A DNA stretch of 64,000 nt from Caldisphaera sp. (GCF_023256325.1 NZ_JAGDXI010000015.1:20305-84304); one strand, 5' to 3'. Positions 10,746 through 21,018 are shown, counted from the stretch's first letter. Translations and numbers: made by a program. The notes: generated by a model not told the origin, from the letters alone.

Positions 10746-11736
10746 TATGAGCAGTTCTAGGAGGATGACGAACATTAAGGTATCTAAAGCAGTTAAACCT
10801 GTTACAAGCATATCATCAAAGTATTCTATTGGTTATAGATATGTAAGAGCTGATTCAGAGCCGAATTGGTCTCAAAAAATAAAAGAGAAACCAGGAGATG
10901 CTAGCATATTAGCATCAAAGCCAGCAATCACTATAAACTATAATTCAACTATTTTAGATGCATTAGAGAAAATGTCTCAATATAACGTAAGGGGTTTAGT
11001 TGTTGTCGACACGAAGCAACTATTAAGAGGCATACTCATGGCTACTGATTTAGTGAACTATCTTGGAGGAGGAGAGTTCTATAATATAATACAAAAGAGA
11101 TATGCAAAAAATCTATTTAATGCTATCCAAAATGAAAAAATATCAAGTATAATGAATTCTATGCCAGTATTTGTTAAAACATCAAACAAATTGACCGATA
11201 TAATTAAGATAATGGCTGTTAATAGCCTAGGCATGTTACCAGTTGTTGATGAGCAAAGCAAGGTTTTTGGAGTAATAACTGAGCATGATATTGTTAAACA
11301 CATAACATACAAAAACACAGGAAAGAAAGTTTCATCGATTATGACATCAAATATAGTTGCAGCCTATGATAACGATACATTAAAAAGAGCGGCCCAGTTA
11401 ATGTCTTTATATGGTTTTAGAAGGATTCCAGTAATTTCTATATCTCTACCTGAAATTATTGGAATAGTATCAGCAAAGGATTTCATTAATTATTTTGGCT
11501 CTCACGAAGCTTTCAAAAACCTTAGTTCATATGATATAGAAGAAATACTCTCCACACCTTTAACTCAAATAATGAAAAAGGAAATAAATACGATCAATGA
11601 AAATGCTGATATAGGAGATGCTGCAGCTGAAATGATAAACAATAACACAAATAGCTTAATAGTCACTAATGATAACAATGAGGCTGTTGGAATTATTACA
11701 GAGAGAGACGTACTTATGTCATTAGCTTTAAGGTGA
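10738..11736 (+). CDS. CBS-domain protein (multiple CBS repeats)
   Basis: MLPVVDEQSKVFGVITEHDIVKH; VTNDNNEAVGIITERDVLM. Confidence 0.9.
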   Translation: MIDMSSSRRMTNIKVSKAVKPVTSISSKYSIGYRYVRADSEPNWSQKIKEKPGDASILASKPAITINYNSTILDALEKMSQYNVRGLVVVDTKQLLRGILMATDLVNYLGGGEFYNIIQKRYAKNLFNAIQNEKISSIMNSMPVFVKTSNKLTDIIKIMAVNSLGMLPVVDEQSKVFGVITEHDIVKHITYKNTGKKVSSIMTSNIVAAYDNDTLKRAAQLMSLYGFRRIPVISISLPEIIGIVSAKDFINYFGSHEAFKNLSSYDIEEILSTPLTQIMKKEINTINENADIGDAAAEMINNNTNSLIVTNDNNEAVGIITERDVLMSLALR

Positions 11737-11742
11737 TATCAA

Positions 11743-12600
11743 ATGGCACCCAGAATATCATCATATATGAGAACCCCAGTATATGCTGTTTCTCCAAACG
11801 ATTCCTTAGCATATGCGAGAAATTTAATGCTAAAAAAAGAAATAAGCAGGCTAATAATAGTAAATGAAAAAGAGGTTCCGATAGGTATATTAACAACAAC
11901 TGATATAATTGGAGCTCTTTTTGGAAAAAATTATCATAAACCTCTCGATTCTATATTAGTAGGAGAAGTTATGACAAAAGATCCTATAATAATAGAAGAA
12001 TCAAAAAGTATAAAATCTGCATCCCAGCTAATGCTAAAGCATAGAATAGGAGGACTACCAGTTGTTAATTCTGATAAAAAGCTCGTCGGAATTATAACTA
12101 AAACAGATATAGTCAAAGCATACTATGATAAATTCAAAGGAAAATATAAGGTTAGCGATATAATGAGAAAGGATTTTTCAACTGCTTTACCAGGTCATAG
12201 CATATTTTATATAGCTAGGCTAATCGAAGCTGACCTTACTGGCAAGGTAATAGTAGTTGATGAAGCAAATAAACCTATTGGAGTTATAACGAAAAAAGAT
12301 ATTGCATATGCACAAATTCCTTTATCAGTTCTTATGTCTAGGGGTAAAGATAGGTATATTAAAAATAAAGTACCAGATTTATATAAAGAAAAAATAATTA
12401 GTTTGAGGATGTATTTGGTCCCAATAGCAGAAGATATAATGTCTCCTAATCCTTTGATAATAAAACCTGATGAAGATTCATCTAATGGAGCAAAAATTAT
12501 GATCGATGAAAATATAGGCGTTCTGCCAGTAGTTGACAATAACATGTTAATAGGAATAATAACAAAATTGGAATTCATGAACATTGTAGCCAGGGAATAA
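11743..12600 (+). CDS. CBS-domain protein (multiple CBS repeats)
   Basis: GGLPVVNSDKKLVGIITKTDIV; VLPVVDNNMLIGIITKLEFM. Confidence 0.9.
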   Translation: MAPRISSYMRTPVYAVSPNDSLAYARNLMLKKEISRLIIVNEKEVPIGILTTTDIIGALFGKNYHKPLDSILVGEVMTKDPIIIEESKSIKSASQLMLKHRIGGLPVVNSDKKLVGIITKTDIVKAYYDKFKGKYKVSDIMRKDFSTALPGHSIFYIARLIEADLTGKVIVVDEANKPIGVITKKDIAYAQIPLSVLMSRGKDRYIKNKVPDLYKEKIISLRMYLVPIAEDIMSPNPLIIKPDEDSSNGAKIMIDENIGVLPVVDNNMLIGIITKLEFMNIVARE

Positions 12601-12616
12601 AATACTGATTTTTTAA

Positions 12617-13531
12617 CTAACCGAATAAATTATTTACATATTCAATTGAATCAAATCTCTTAATATCATTGTAACTTTGCCCATACCCTATAAAAAGTAT
12701 TGGCTTGTTTGTCACATTAGAAACAGATATCGCTACACCTCCTTTAACATCAGCATCAATTTTGGTTATTATTATACCATCAATTCCTATATTCTCATTA
12801 AACATCTTAGCCTGCTCGACTGCATCATTACCGGTCAATGCGTCGACTACTAATATCTTCATATCGGGTTTAGTTACTTTAACAATCTTTTTTAATTCTC
12901 CCATCAGATCTACATCGCTGTGCATTCTTCCTGCTGTATCAACTAAAACAGTGCATAGACTTCTTGATTTTGCAAATAATATAGCGTTATATGCAACACT
13001 TGCGGGATCCGCTCCATACTGACCTTTTACTATAGGTACATCGATTTTCTTAGCATGAACATCAATTTGTTCTTGTGCACCTGCTCTAAATGTATCCGCA
13101 GCTGCAATAACTACAGAAATGCCGCTCTTTTTTAACATGTTTGCAAATTTTGCTATTGTTGTTGTTTTTCCTACTCCATTTATTCCAAGAAAAACTATAA
13201 CATAAGGCTCGCTTTTAGAGCATTTGCTTTTTATTTTATCTATTAAGTCAATATTATCATTACCAAACGATTTTATTATTGATTTCTTTATAGAATCCTT
13301 AACAACTTCTTCTACTTCTTCCCCTCTTTTAATTTTAAGTCCTATTAATTGTTTTTTTACATCATCGATAATATTATTGGCTATATCGTATGCCACATCA
13401 TTTTCTATCATATCTAATTTTAAGTCATCAAGTATTTCTTCAATATCATCTTCCTTTATTTCTTTATATTCAACCTTTTCCTTAAAAGTATTAGCTACTT
13501 TTTGAAAGGCCTTTTTTAGGCCTTCAAACAA
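12617..13531 (-). CDS. ftsY: Signal recognition particle receptor FtsY
   Basis: FLGINGVGKTTTIAKFA, DTFRAGAQEQ, LVDTAGRMHSD, ITKIDADVKGGVAISV. Confidence 0.95.
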   Translation of the reverse strand: MFEGLKKAFQKVANTFKEKVEYKEIKEDDIEEILDDLKLDMIENDVAYDIANNIIDDVKKQLIGLKIKRGEEVEEVVKDSIKKSIIKSFGNDNIDLIDKIKSKCSKSEPYVIVFLGINGVGKTTTIAKFANMLKKSGISVVIAAADTFRAGAQEQIDVHAKKIDVPIVKGQYGADPASVAYNAILFAKSRSLCTVLVDTAGRMHSDVDLMGELKKIVKVTKPDMKILVVDALTGNDAVEQAKMFNENIGIDGIIITKIDADVKGGVAISVSNVTNKPILFIGYGQSYNDIKRFDSIEYVNNLFG

Positions 13532-13535
13532 AACA

Positions 13536-13973
13536 TTACACCTTTTGTTGCTGTACCTGCTCTGCTATTTGTTGTAAAATCGCTTCATATTGATCTTCGA
13601 GCTTTTCTAGTTGAGAAAGCCTTTGACTAACATCATTTATAGCTTGGTTTAGCTCCCCTTCTCTTTCAGTCAAAATTTTCATAGCTTCACTAGTATCTAG
13701 CTTTGCAAATATATCTGCACCTAAATATATAATAAAATGGTTTTTATCGCTTGGCTTTGCTAAAGTCATTGCAACGTAACCTGGATCTAAAGGAAAAACC
13801 ACATCTCCTTCTGGGCCATTGCTTATAGAATCTATACTAGATTTTGCCTTCGTAACTCCATCTTTTTGAAGTAGTAGTTGAGATATCAATGTTCTTAATT
13901 GCGATATTTCTGATCTTATAGCTTCAAGTTGTGCAATCAACGCATTTGGATCTATTGTTTGAGATCTCGACAT
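13536..13973 (-). CDS. pfdA: Prefoldin alpha subunit
   Basis: Coiled coil flanking VVFPLDPGYVAMTLAKPSDKNHFIIYLGADIFAK; between ftsY and LX gene. Confidence 0.85.
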   Translation of the reverse strand: MSRSQTIDPNALIAQLEAIRSEISQLRTLISQLLLQKDGVTKAKSSIDSISNGPEGDVVFPLDPGYVAMTLAKPSDKNHFIIYLGADIFAKLDTSEAMKILTEREGELNQAINDVSQRLSQLEKLEDQYEAILQQIAEQVQQQKV

Positions 13974-14239
13974 TAGTGCTTCACCACTCCATTAATTTCC
14001 AACAACTTTAATAGCGACGGGTCAGACACATATTCTAATGGAATTTCTTCAACAGATTCTATTTTTATATGCTCCCTTTTCATTTTATGCCTGCTACCTA
14101 ATTCTGAATATACTCTTTCTATAGCATGCTCTTTTTTCATACCTCTTACATATACTTCAAACTTACTCCATGTTGGGAATTTATCATGAGCAACCATCAT
14201 TTTTCCTTTTACTAAATATACCTTTATTTCGCTTGCCAT
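13973..14239 (-). CDS. rplX: 50S ribosomal protein LX (L18a/L20a)
   Basis: EHAIERVYSELGSRHKMKREHIKIESVEEI; archaeal LX neighbourhood. Confidence 0.9.
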   Translation of the reverse strand: MASEIKVYLVKGKMMVAHDKFPTWSKFEVYVRGMKKEHAIERVYSELGSRHKMKREHIKIESVEEIPLEYVSDPSLLKLLEINGVVKH

Positions 14240-14372
14240 TCTGAATCCTCCTTCTATTTTTAACTCCCATTAGCTAAATAATATTATGTAACATTTTAAA
14301 TGTTTTTAAATACATAAGGTCATTTAAAAAAAGCTCCATTTTAACTTATAAATTCTAGGAAATGGTAAAGAT

Positions 14373-14672
14373 ATGGTGCTAAAGTTGCCAAAAAAGAGAG
14401 AAAGCAGGGGTAGAAGAAAAGGGGATAAAGGCAAATCAAGATTAATTCAGTGCGACAATTGCGGTAGACTAGTCCCAGAAGACAAAGCAATATGCGTAAC
14501 TAGAGATTACATGCCAGTAGATCCACAACTAGCTGAAGAGCTAACAAAAAAAGGAGCAATAATACCAAAATATCCAGTTACAAAGTGCTACTGCATAAGC
14601 TGTGCGATACACTTTGGATTAGTAAAAATAAGAGCAGAAGATTCAAGAAAACCAAGAACAAACCTTTTGTAG
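14373..14672 (+). CDS. rps26e: 30S ribosomal protein S26e
   Basis: IQCDNCGRLVPEDKAICVTRDYMPVDPQ...CYCISCAIHFGLVKIRAEDSRK. Confidence 0.95.
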   Translation: MVLKLPKKRESRGRRKGDKGKSRLIQCDNCGRLVPEDKAICVTRDYMPVDPQLAEELTKKGAIIPKYPVTKCYCISCAIHFGLVKIRAEDSRKPRTNLL

Positions 14673-14679
14673 GTAGTTC

Positions 14680-15639
14680 TTGGGGATATTAATGAAAAAA
14701 GAAGTTTTGATTTCTGCGCCCAGTCATGTTCATATTGGAAATATAGATCTTAACGGTAATTTAGGAAGAAAGTATGGAACGCTAGGATTCGCATTAGAAA
14801 ATCCAAGATTTGTATTAAAATTAAGTTTATCAGAAACTGATTATGCAAAAAATGAAGATATTATTAATTATATAACAATTTATAAGCAATATTTGAATTG
14901 TAATAAATCTTTTGAGGCCGAAATAATTGAAGATATACCAAAAAACGTTGGCCTTGGAAGAACTACATCATTAATATTGTCTATAGGATTTGGTATTACC
15001 TACTTATGCAATAAAAAAGCAAGCATAGATGAACTAGCAAAACTAACAAATAGAGGTAATCAAAACTCAGGATTAGGTGTAAATGCTTTCAAATATGGCG
15101 GATTTATTATAGACGGAGGAGTTAAAGATAATAATGTGGCCCCACTAATATTTAGAGGCATCGTTCCTGACGACCTTAGAATTATTGTTGCATTACCTGA
15201 AAAACCTATTAAAAAAATATTGGAATTGAAAGAACATGAAGAAGAGATTTTATCAAACTTACCCGTAATGGAAGAATCATTTTCCTCCTATTTATCAAGA
15301 TTAGTCTTAATGAAAATAATGCCGAGTTTTGAAGAAGGAGATTTTAAATCTTTTGGTGAAGGGCTTACAGAGTTTAATTCTTCCTTGGGGAGATATTGGA
15401 AAAAATATCAAGACAGTATATACTGTTGCAAAGAGGTGGAAGAGATAATAAATGAGCTAAAAAGCTTAGGCGCATATTGTGCATGCCAATCAAGCTGGGG
15501 TCCTACAACTTATGGGCTATTTGATTATAAAAAATCAGACAAAGCATTAGAAGTAATAAATGAGCTAGTTAAAAAACTTGGTGGAGGAAAAGTTTGGGTT
15601 ACAAAAGTAGATAATACTGGTGCTTTTTTAAAAGCATAA
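14680..15639 (+). CDS. GHMP-type beta-ribofuranosylaminobenzene 5'-phosphate synthase-like protein
   Basis: APSHVHIGNIDLNG; PKNVGLGRTTSLILSIG; SSWGPTTYGLF. Confidence 0.7.
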   Translation: MGILMKKEVLISAPSHVHIGNIDLNGNLGRKYGTLGFALENPRFVLKLSLSETDYAKNEDIINYITIYKQYLNCNKSFEAEIIEDIPKNVGLGRTTSLILSIGFGITYLCNKKASIDELAKLTNRGNQNSGLGVNAFKYGGFIIDGGVKDNNVAPLIFRGIVPDDLRIIVALPEKPIKKILELKEHEEEILSNLPVMEESFSSYLSRLVLMKIMPSFEEGDFKSFGEGLTEFNSSLGRYWKKYQDSIYCCKEVEEIINELKSLGAYCACQSSWGPTTYGLFDYKKSDKALEVINELVKKLGGGKVWVTKVDNTGAFLKA

Positions 15640-15711
15640 ATTTATTATAAACATAAATAGGAAAAAAGATTTATGAATCCTTGTTAAACAAAATTAAGAG
15701 AGTAGATAAAG

Positions 15712-16365
15712 ATGCTAGAGAAAAAAAGGAAGCTGGAAGACGCAATTAAATCAATTGAATTATATTTAAAAAATTTAGACTCTATCAGAGAAGAAGTAGT
15801 AAAAATGTCTAGAGATGTTATTAGGCTTAGTGGATGGAGCATAACTGAAGCTCATAAAGGTAATATAAATAATGCTTTAAACTACCTAGATGAATGCGAA
15901 AGAAAAAGTAATGAATTGATGAAATTAGCTATAAGTGTACCAGAGCTTACCTATTCTGGTTTACTATATAACGCTATAAGCGAATATGTTGAGGCAAAAA
16001 TCTTCTTAAACATAATAACCAACAAAGAAATACCTATATATAAAGAAATTAATGTACCTCCAATACCTTATCTTCAAGGATTGGGAGATGTTGTTGGAGA
16101 ACTAAGAAGATATGCATTAGAATCTGTAAGAAAAGGAGATTTTAATTCAGCATGGGAATCTTTAGAAATAATGGAATCAATATATTTAGAACTTAGGGGC
16201 TTAGATTATCCTGATGCTATTTTACCTGGTGTAAGGCATAAAGCTGATGTAGCGAGAAACCTAGTTGATGAAACTAAGGCTTTGTTAGTTGATCTGCAAT
16301 CAAGAGAAAACCTAAAAAATGTTATAAGCAATCTCATGGAGAGGAAAAAAGATGAGCGACGTTGA
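15712..16365 (+). CDS. Translin-family protein
   Basis: All-helical, REEVVKMSRDVIRLSGWSITEAHKG...YVEAKIFLN...PYLQGLGDVVGELRRYALESVRKGD. Confidence 0.7.
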   Translation: MLEKKRKLEDAIKSIELYLKNLDSIREEVVKMSRDVIRLSGWSITEAHKGNINNALNYLDECERKSNELMKLAISVPELTYSGLLYNAISEYVEAKIFLNIITNKEIPIYKEINVPPIPYLQGLGDVVGELRRYALESVRKGDFNSAWESLEIMESIYLELRGLDYPDAILPGVRHKADVARNLVDETKALLVDLQSRENLKNVISNLMERKKDERR

Positions 16366-16897
16366 TCCAATAGATCAAGCATTTAGAAATATAATGGAGA
16401 AAGTCTATTGGATAGAAGATCTAAATGAAGCAGAAGTCGAGCTAGTAAAATGGCTAAATAAAATGGATGATGATTTAAAGCAATTACTTATAGAAAGGAG
16501 GAAAAAATATTGCGGGAACCCAATGTCAGTTTTTGAAATAATTGGACTTCAAAATTACTTAGAACAAAATGAAGAAAATAAAAAAGATATAGAATACAGA
16601 ATTGCTATGGCTAAAGAATTAATAGATATGGGATTGCTTCTTCAATGCTTGCCTATATGGAATAGCATTGAAATTAAGGTTAAAGCGAAAGTGCTTGCGC
16701 CATTATATAAAGCATCTTACGCTTATGAACTTGCATTGAAAAATGGTATTGAAGATATAGATGAAACTCATCTAAATAAATCTATAGAAATGGCAGAGAC
16801 AGCATTAGAGAAAGCTGATGATTTAGGATTATTAAGCGAATTGAGAAGCTTTGTGGAAAATTCTTTGGGAAAATTTGTATCAAGTTCATTTAATTAG
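16352..16897 (+). CDS. uncharacterised helical protein, overlaps the translin-like gene
   Basis: Full-length ORF overlapping the upstream stop region; no family recognised. Confidence 0.6.
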   Translation: MSDVDPIDQAFRNIMEKVYWIEDLNEAEVELVKWLNKMDDDLKQLLIERRKKYCGNPMSVFEIIGLQNYLEQNEENKKDIEYRIAMAKELIDMGLLLQCLPIWNSIEIKVKAKVLAPLYKASYAYELALKNGIEDIDETHLNKSIEMAETALEKADDLGLLSELRSFVENSLGKFVSSSFN

Positions 16898-16949
16898 GTA
16901 TTAAAATAAAAGAACTTTAATAAATATTTCTCATACAAATCATAAAAAT

Positions 16950-18152
16950 TTAATGATCCATTTTAAATCTAATATCATTTTCTTCATAACTAAATATATC
17001 CTTTAAAAAATAATAAGTTGGCAATGATAATAGGAACATTAAAATAGAATTCATAAAAATAACGTTTGTTAACGGAAAAAATTTTGCTAAAAAACCATAA
17101 ATTAGTGCCATTATTGGAGAAGAACTTGCTAAAAAAATAGTTGCAAGTGAGTTAACCCTGCCTAAAATCTCATTTGGAATTATTTTTATTAATTTTGATG
17201 TTAATGGTATGTTAGTAAATGCGCTAAATAAACCAAGTATAGTAACAATTCCTATATCTATAATAGGTACCTTGCTTAACGATATTATAAGAAAGCATAA
17301 ACCGAAAAAAGCTATAGAAAGTGATATAAAATAAACATTTTCAAGATACCGACTTATCTTAATTCCTATTAAACCTCCAAGAAATGAACCCAAAGAAAAT
17401 CCAAGTAGAAATAAAGTATAATAAACAGAATTTGTATGCAATACAATATGAAATAAGCCAGCAGCATAAACATCCAAAGATATAAATAGGCCATTTATAA
17501 TCATACCTATTAATAAGAAACCTAATATGATTCTTATAACTTTTATAATAATTTTATAGCCATATTTATTCGTTTTATTCATTGTAACTATTTTCTTAGG
17601 AATGCTTAGAATTATGGATACAAAGGACAAAAAGGCAATTAAAGTAACAAAATATTGCGATAAAAAACTTATAGAAATACCTCCTAAGACTATACCTATA
17701 ATTTCTGAAAAACCTCTACCAGCTTCAACAAGTGAGATAGCCTTGCTCATATTATTATAACTTACTAATTCTTTAATTAATGTTGAAAATATGTCGGATG
17801 AAATATTTGAAAGTAAAGAGGATAAGCAGGCAACAATATAAATCCAAAATAAATAATGAAAAATAAATAATGAAAAATAAACTAAACTCATAAAAACAGA
17901 GCTATAAAACATAACTTTTTCTCTTGGGAATCTATCAAGAATATACCCCTCAGGGAAGAGAATTATTAAATACCCTAATAAAGATGTAGTTGGTATCAAG
18001 CTTACCAAGAATATTGAGTTATATTTTACCATTAATATCCACATATAATATATATAGAACATTATTGAGGTTAATCTTAAAAGATTCCTGCTCATAAAGT
18101 ATCTTAAAAAAGTTAATCCAATAATATCAGTTGAACGCATAAGTAACGCCAC
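16950..18152 (-). CDS. MFS-type transporter
   Basis: About 12 hydrophobic segments; EGYILDRFPREKVMFYSS loop. Confidence 0.75.
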   Translation of the reverse strand: MALLMRSTDIIGLTFLRYFMSRNLLRLTSIMFYIYYMWILMVKYNSIFLVSLIPTTSLLGYLIILFPEGYILDRFPREKVMFYSSVFMSLVYFSLFIFHYLFWIYIVACLSSLLSNISSDIFSTLIKELVSYNNMSKAISLVEAGRGFSEIIGIVLGGISISFLSQYFVTLIAFLSFVSIILSIPKKIVTMNKTNKYGYKIIIKVIRIILGFLLIGMIINGLFISLDVYAAGLFHIVLHTNSVYYTLFLLGFSLGSFLGGLIGIKISRYLENVYFISLSIAFFGLCFLIISLSKVPIIDIGIVTILGLFSAFTNIPLTSKLIKIIPNEILGRVNSLATIFLASSSPIMALIYGFLAKFFPLTNVIFMNSILMFLLSLPTYYFLKDIFSYEENDIRFKMDH

Positions 18153-18154
18153 CT

Positions 18155-18195
18155 CGTATAAAAGTTTCTTATACGTAATTTTATATATTTATACG
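18155..18195. promoter_or_regulatory. putative operator: inverted repeat CGTATAA-N7-TTATACG plus a third TTATACG
   Basis: CGTATAA 18155-18161, TTATACG 18169-18175, TTATACG 18189-18195, between divergent MFS and regulator genes. Confidence 0.55.
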
Positions 18196-18219
18196 ACAAC
18201 AAATACCAAGGGAGGAAAT

Positions 18220-18807
18220 ATGGATGAAACAAATTTAGCCGATTCCTTGCTAAAAGCATTTAAAAATCCGACAAAGCTTTCAATAATAGCATTATTATTT
18301 AAAAACAAAGAAATGACAGTAACTCAAATATCAAAAATACTTAAAACAACTAGATCTAACCTTTATCAATCAATTAAAGATCTTTTAAAAGAAAAAATAA
18401 TACTAATATCAAGAGTTCAAATAACAAAGAATTATGTTGAAAAATACTATAAAATTAACGAGGAACTATTCAACAAAGTAAAAAGAATAAACTTGATGGA
18501 AAAAATTAAAGAGACTAATGAGAATGATTTTAGAGAGTTAATGATATCCTTTTTAGTTATGAACTCTTTCATATCAAATGTTTTCATACAAGAATTAAAA
18601 ATTGCTTCTTCTGAAGAACTTAATTCATATAAAGAAAAGTTTCTAAATGGATTAATTACTGTTTATTTTTCTACACTTAATGAAGAAGAAGCAAAAGATT
18701 TTAATAAAATCTTTTACACATTCATGGACAAGATTGAAAAAGAAGAAAATTTAAAAGATGAAACGAATTTATTATTAACTATTGTTTTACCATGGAAGCT
18801 AGCGTAA
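18220..18807 (+). CDS. winged-helix transcriptional regulator
   Basis: LLKAFKNPTKLSIIALLFKNKEMTVTQISKILKTTRSNLYQSIKDLLKEKII. Confidence 0.75.
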   Translation: MDETNLADSLLKAFKNPTKLSIIALLFKNKEMTVTQISKILKTTRSNLYQSIKDLLKEKIILISRVQITKNYVEKYYKINEELFNKVKRINLMEKIKETNENDFRELMISFLVMNSFISNVFIQELKIASSEELNSYKEKFLNGLITVYFSTLNEEEAKDFNKIFYTFMDKIEKEENLKDETNLLLTIVLPWKLA

Positions 18808-18861
18808 AAACTATAAAGTTATGTTTTAACCATAAACATAAAAAATAAGGGGGTAAACCTC

Positions 18862-19992
18862 ATGGTAAGAGCAATAGGTATTGATTCAGGTACAATGAGT
18901 ATGGATATTTTGGGTTTTGATGATCTTGATAATAGAGTTTTCCTAGATGTAGCAATTCCAAGAGATGTTATAACAAATAATCCAGAAAAACCCATAGAAA
19001 TAATTAAGTCGATTGGTAATGTAGATTCCATAGCTGTTTCTAGCGGATATGGCATACCTTTCAAAAAAGCCCAAGAAACCTCAGAAAAAGAAATAGAATT
19101 AGCAACATTTATAAATAGTGATGATCTTCAGAGAAAATTAAAGATCGTAGGACTCAGAAATTTGATGAAAATCTTTAAATTATCCGATTTACCTGCATAT
19201 TTTATTCCTGGAGTAATTCACCTTAAAAGTGTACCAGAATTTAGAAAAATTAATAAAATTGATTTAGGAACATCAGATAAGTTATTCAGCGTTGCTGAAG
19301 CCTTAAGAAATGAAAAGGATTATTATAAAAATGATCCGAAAGAATCTAACATAATTTTAATAGAAATAGGATATGCTTATACAGCGGCTATTTCAGTTTT
19401 AAATGGAAAAATTGTTGACGGGATTGGAGGTACAAGTGGATTTCCCGGATATAAAGGTATGGGCGCTATTGATGGAGAATTAGCATACGCCATGGCTAGT
19501 GCTGAACCCTATTTCACAAAACTTAGGCTATTTCAAGGAGGAATATCTGATTATTTAGGGTATGATAATATAGAAAGACTAAATGATATACATTTAAGAG
19601 ATGAAAAAAGCAATAGAGCATTAAAGCTATTTGTTGAATCAATTTTGAAAGATCTAAGCATTATGATGGTTTCAAATAATAATCCAGAAAGAATATATAT
19701 TAGCGGTAGGTTTACTAGATATGATTCAATATATACATATATTAAAGAAAATATAGAAAATTACCTAAAAGGATTTTCAATAAAAGCAGAAGTAGTTAGA
19801 CTTAATGGTTTAGGTAAAATAAGTAAAGAGGCAGCATCCGGAGCAGCTGTATTAGCAAATGGGATAGCTAATGGTATCTATAGGGATATATTTGAAACGT
19901 TGAATATCAAAGAATCTGAAGGATCAATTTTTGATCATATATTGCCAAACGATTTAAGGAACAAAATAATGGATTATTTTGCAAAACAATAA
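18862..19992 (+). CDS. DUF1464 (ASKHA-fold) protein
   Basis: AIGIDSGTMSMDILGFDD; GGTSGFPGYKGMGAIDGELAYAMA; archaeal DUF1464 pattern. Confidence 0.7.
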   Translation: MVRAIGIDSGTMSMDILGFDDLDNRVFLDVAIPRDVITNNPEKPIEIIKSIGNVDSIAVSSGYGIPFKKAQETSEKEIELATFINSDDLQRKLKIVGLRNLMKIFKLSDLPAYFIPGVIHLKSVPEFRKINKIDLGTSDKLFSVAEALRNEKDYYKNDPKESNIILIEIGYAYTAAISVLNGKIVDGIGGTSGFPGYKGMGAIDGELAYAMASAEPYFTKLRLFQGGISDYLGYDNIERLNDIHLRDEKSNRALKLFVESILKDLSIMMVSNNNPERIYISGRFTRYDSIYTYIKENIENYLKGFSIKAEVVRLNGLGKISKEAASGAAVLANGIANGIYRDIFETLNIKESEGSIFDHILPNDLRNKIMDYFAKQ

Positions 19993-20017
19993 TTCCAAAA
20001 ATTAATCTAATATTAGC

Positions 20018-20191
20018 TTACTGAGCTTTAAATTTAGCTAATTCTTTCTTCTTTGGCCTCAAATCAGTGCTTTTACATCTTCTACATTTCTTAGCTCCTA
20101 ATGGATTTCGTGCCCCGCACTTTCTACATATAGATACCTCAAATACTCTTTTTTCAACTATCTTTATCAGCTCTGGATCTGTTATAGGCAT
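20018..20191 (-). CDS. rpl40e: 50S ribosomal protein L40e (57 aa, missing from ORF track)
   Basis: Hand translation [57 protein letters not shown], with L40e C4 zinc finger; GAGGAG-type RBS upstream. Confidence 0.95.
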   Translation of the reverse strand: MPITDPELIKIVEKRVFEVSICRKCGARNPLGAKKCRRCKSTDLRPKKKELAKFKAQ

Positions 20192-20298
20192 TTTTATCTC
20201 CTCCTATCTTTGTTAGAGGAAGGGATTTAAATAAATTATTATTCTATACCATTTTATATATAAAGATTTATATGTTACTAACTAGAAAATATTTCTAG

Positions 20299-20928
20299 GT
20301 GAAAAGAGTGTCTGCAACTGCTGGTAAACTCTCTTTAGGCGAAGAAGTTTATCTTAGAGGTCTAACTGGAAGGCTTGTTGGAATATACCTCTTCAAAGGC
20401 TTCAATAAAATTGCAATACTTACATATCCTGATAGGATTTGTGAATCTATATCTTCTGCTGCGAGCGTTTCTTATTTAGATAACTATGGCTATGCGGAGA
20501 ACAAAATAAAAATATTTGATTATGATAAAAATGTAAAAGAAGTTATTAAAAAAATAGTTGAATGGAACCCAGATGCAATTTATTTAGCTTTTGGCGGAGA
20601 ACAAAAAATGGTTGATGTAAATAATATTACTATAGATGTTATAAAAGCATTAAAAGAAGAAGGATATAAAGGAAACATATTAATTCATGTAAGAACCTGG
20701 CTTGCTACAAAACAGCTATCAACAATTTTATCTAACAATGAACTAAGAGATTATTTAAAATCTGTATCCGGAATTAGGGTATTTACTGCAGACGCGAATT
20801 CAAGAAAGTTTGCATTCCATTTAATAACAATATCTGAAGATGGAAAGGCTAGTATTAACAAATACGCTGAGACTGATATAACGCAAGAACATGCTGATCT
20901 GCTTAAACAATCTATACCCCCTTCATAA
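20299..20928 (+). CDS. uncharacterised protein, possible Rossmann-like fold
   Basis: Coding-like ORF, GTG start (20299 or the following in-frame GTG); no family recognised. Confidence 0.6.
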   Translation: MKRVSATAGKLSLGEEVYLRGLTGRLVGIYLFKGFNKIAILTYPDRICESISSAASVSYLDNYGYAENKIKIFDYDKNVKEVIKKIVEWNPDAIYLAFGGEQKMVDVNNITIDVIKALKEEGYKGNILIHVRTWLATKQLSTILSNNELRDYLKSVSGIRVFTADANSRKFAFHLITISEDGKASINKYAETDITQEHADLLKQSIPPS

Positions 20929-21018
20929 TTATTTCATAGTATTTTTCTTTTTTTCTCTCTATATAGATAGTTATTAAAAAATATTTAAAAATTTAGATAA
21001 TAGATATATAGCCAGGAG

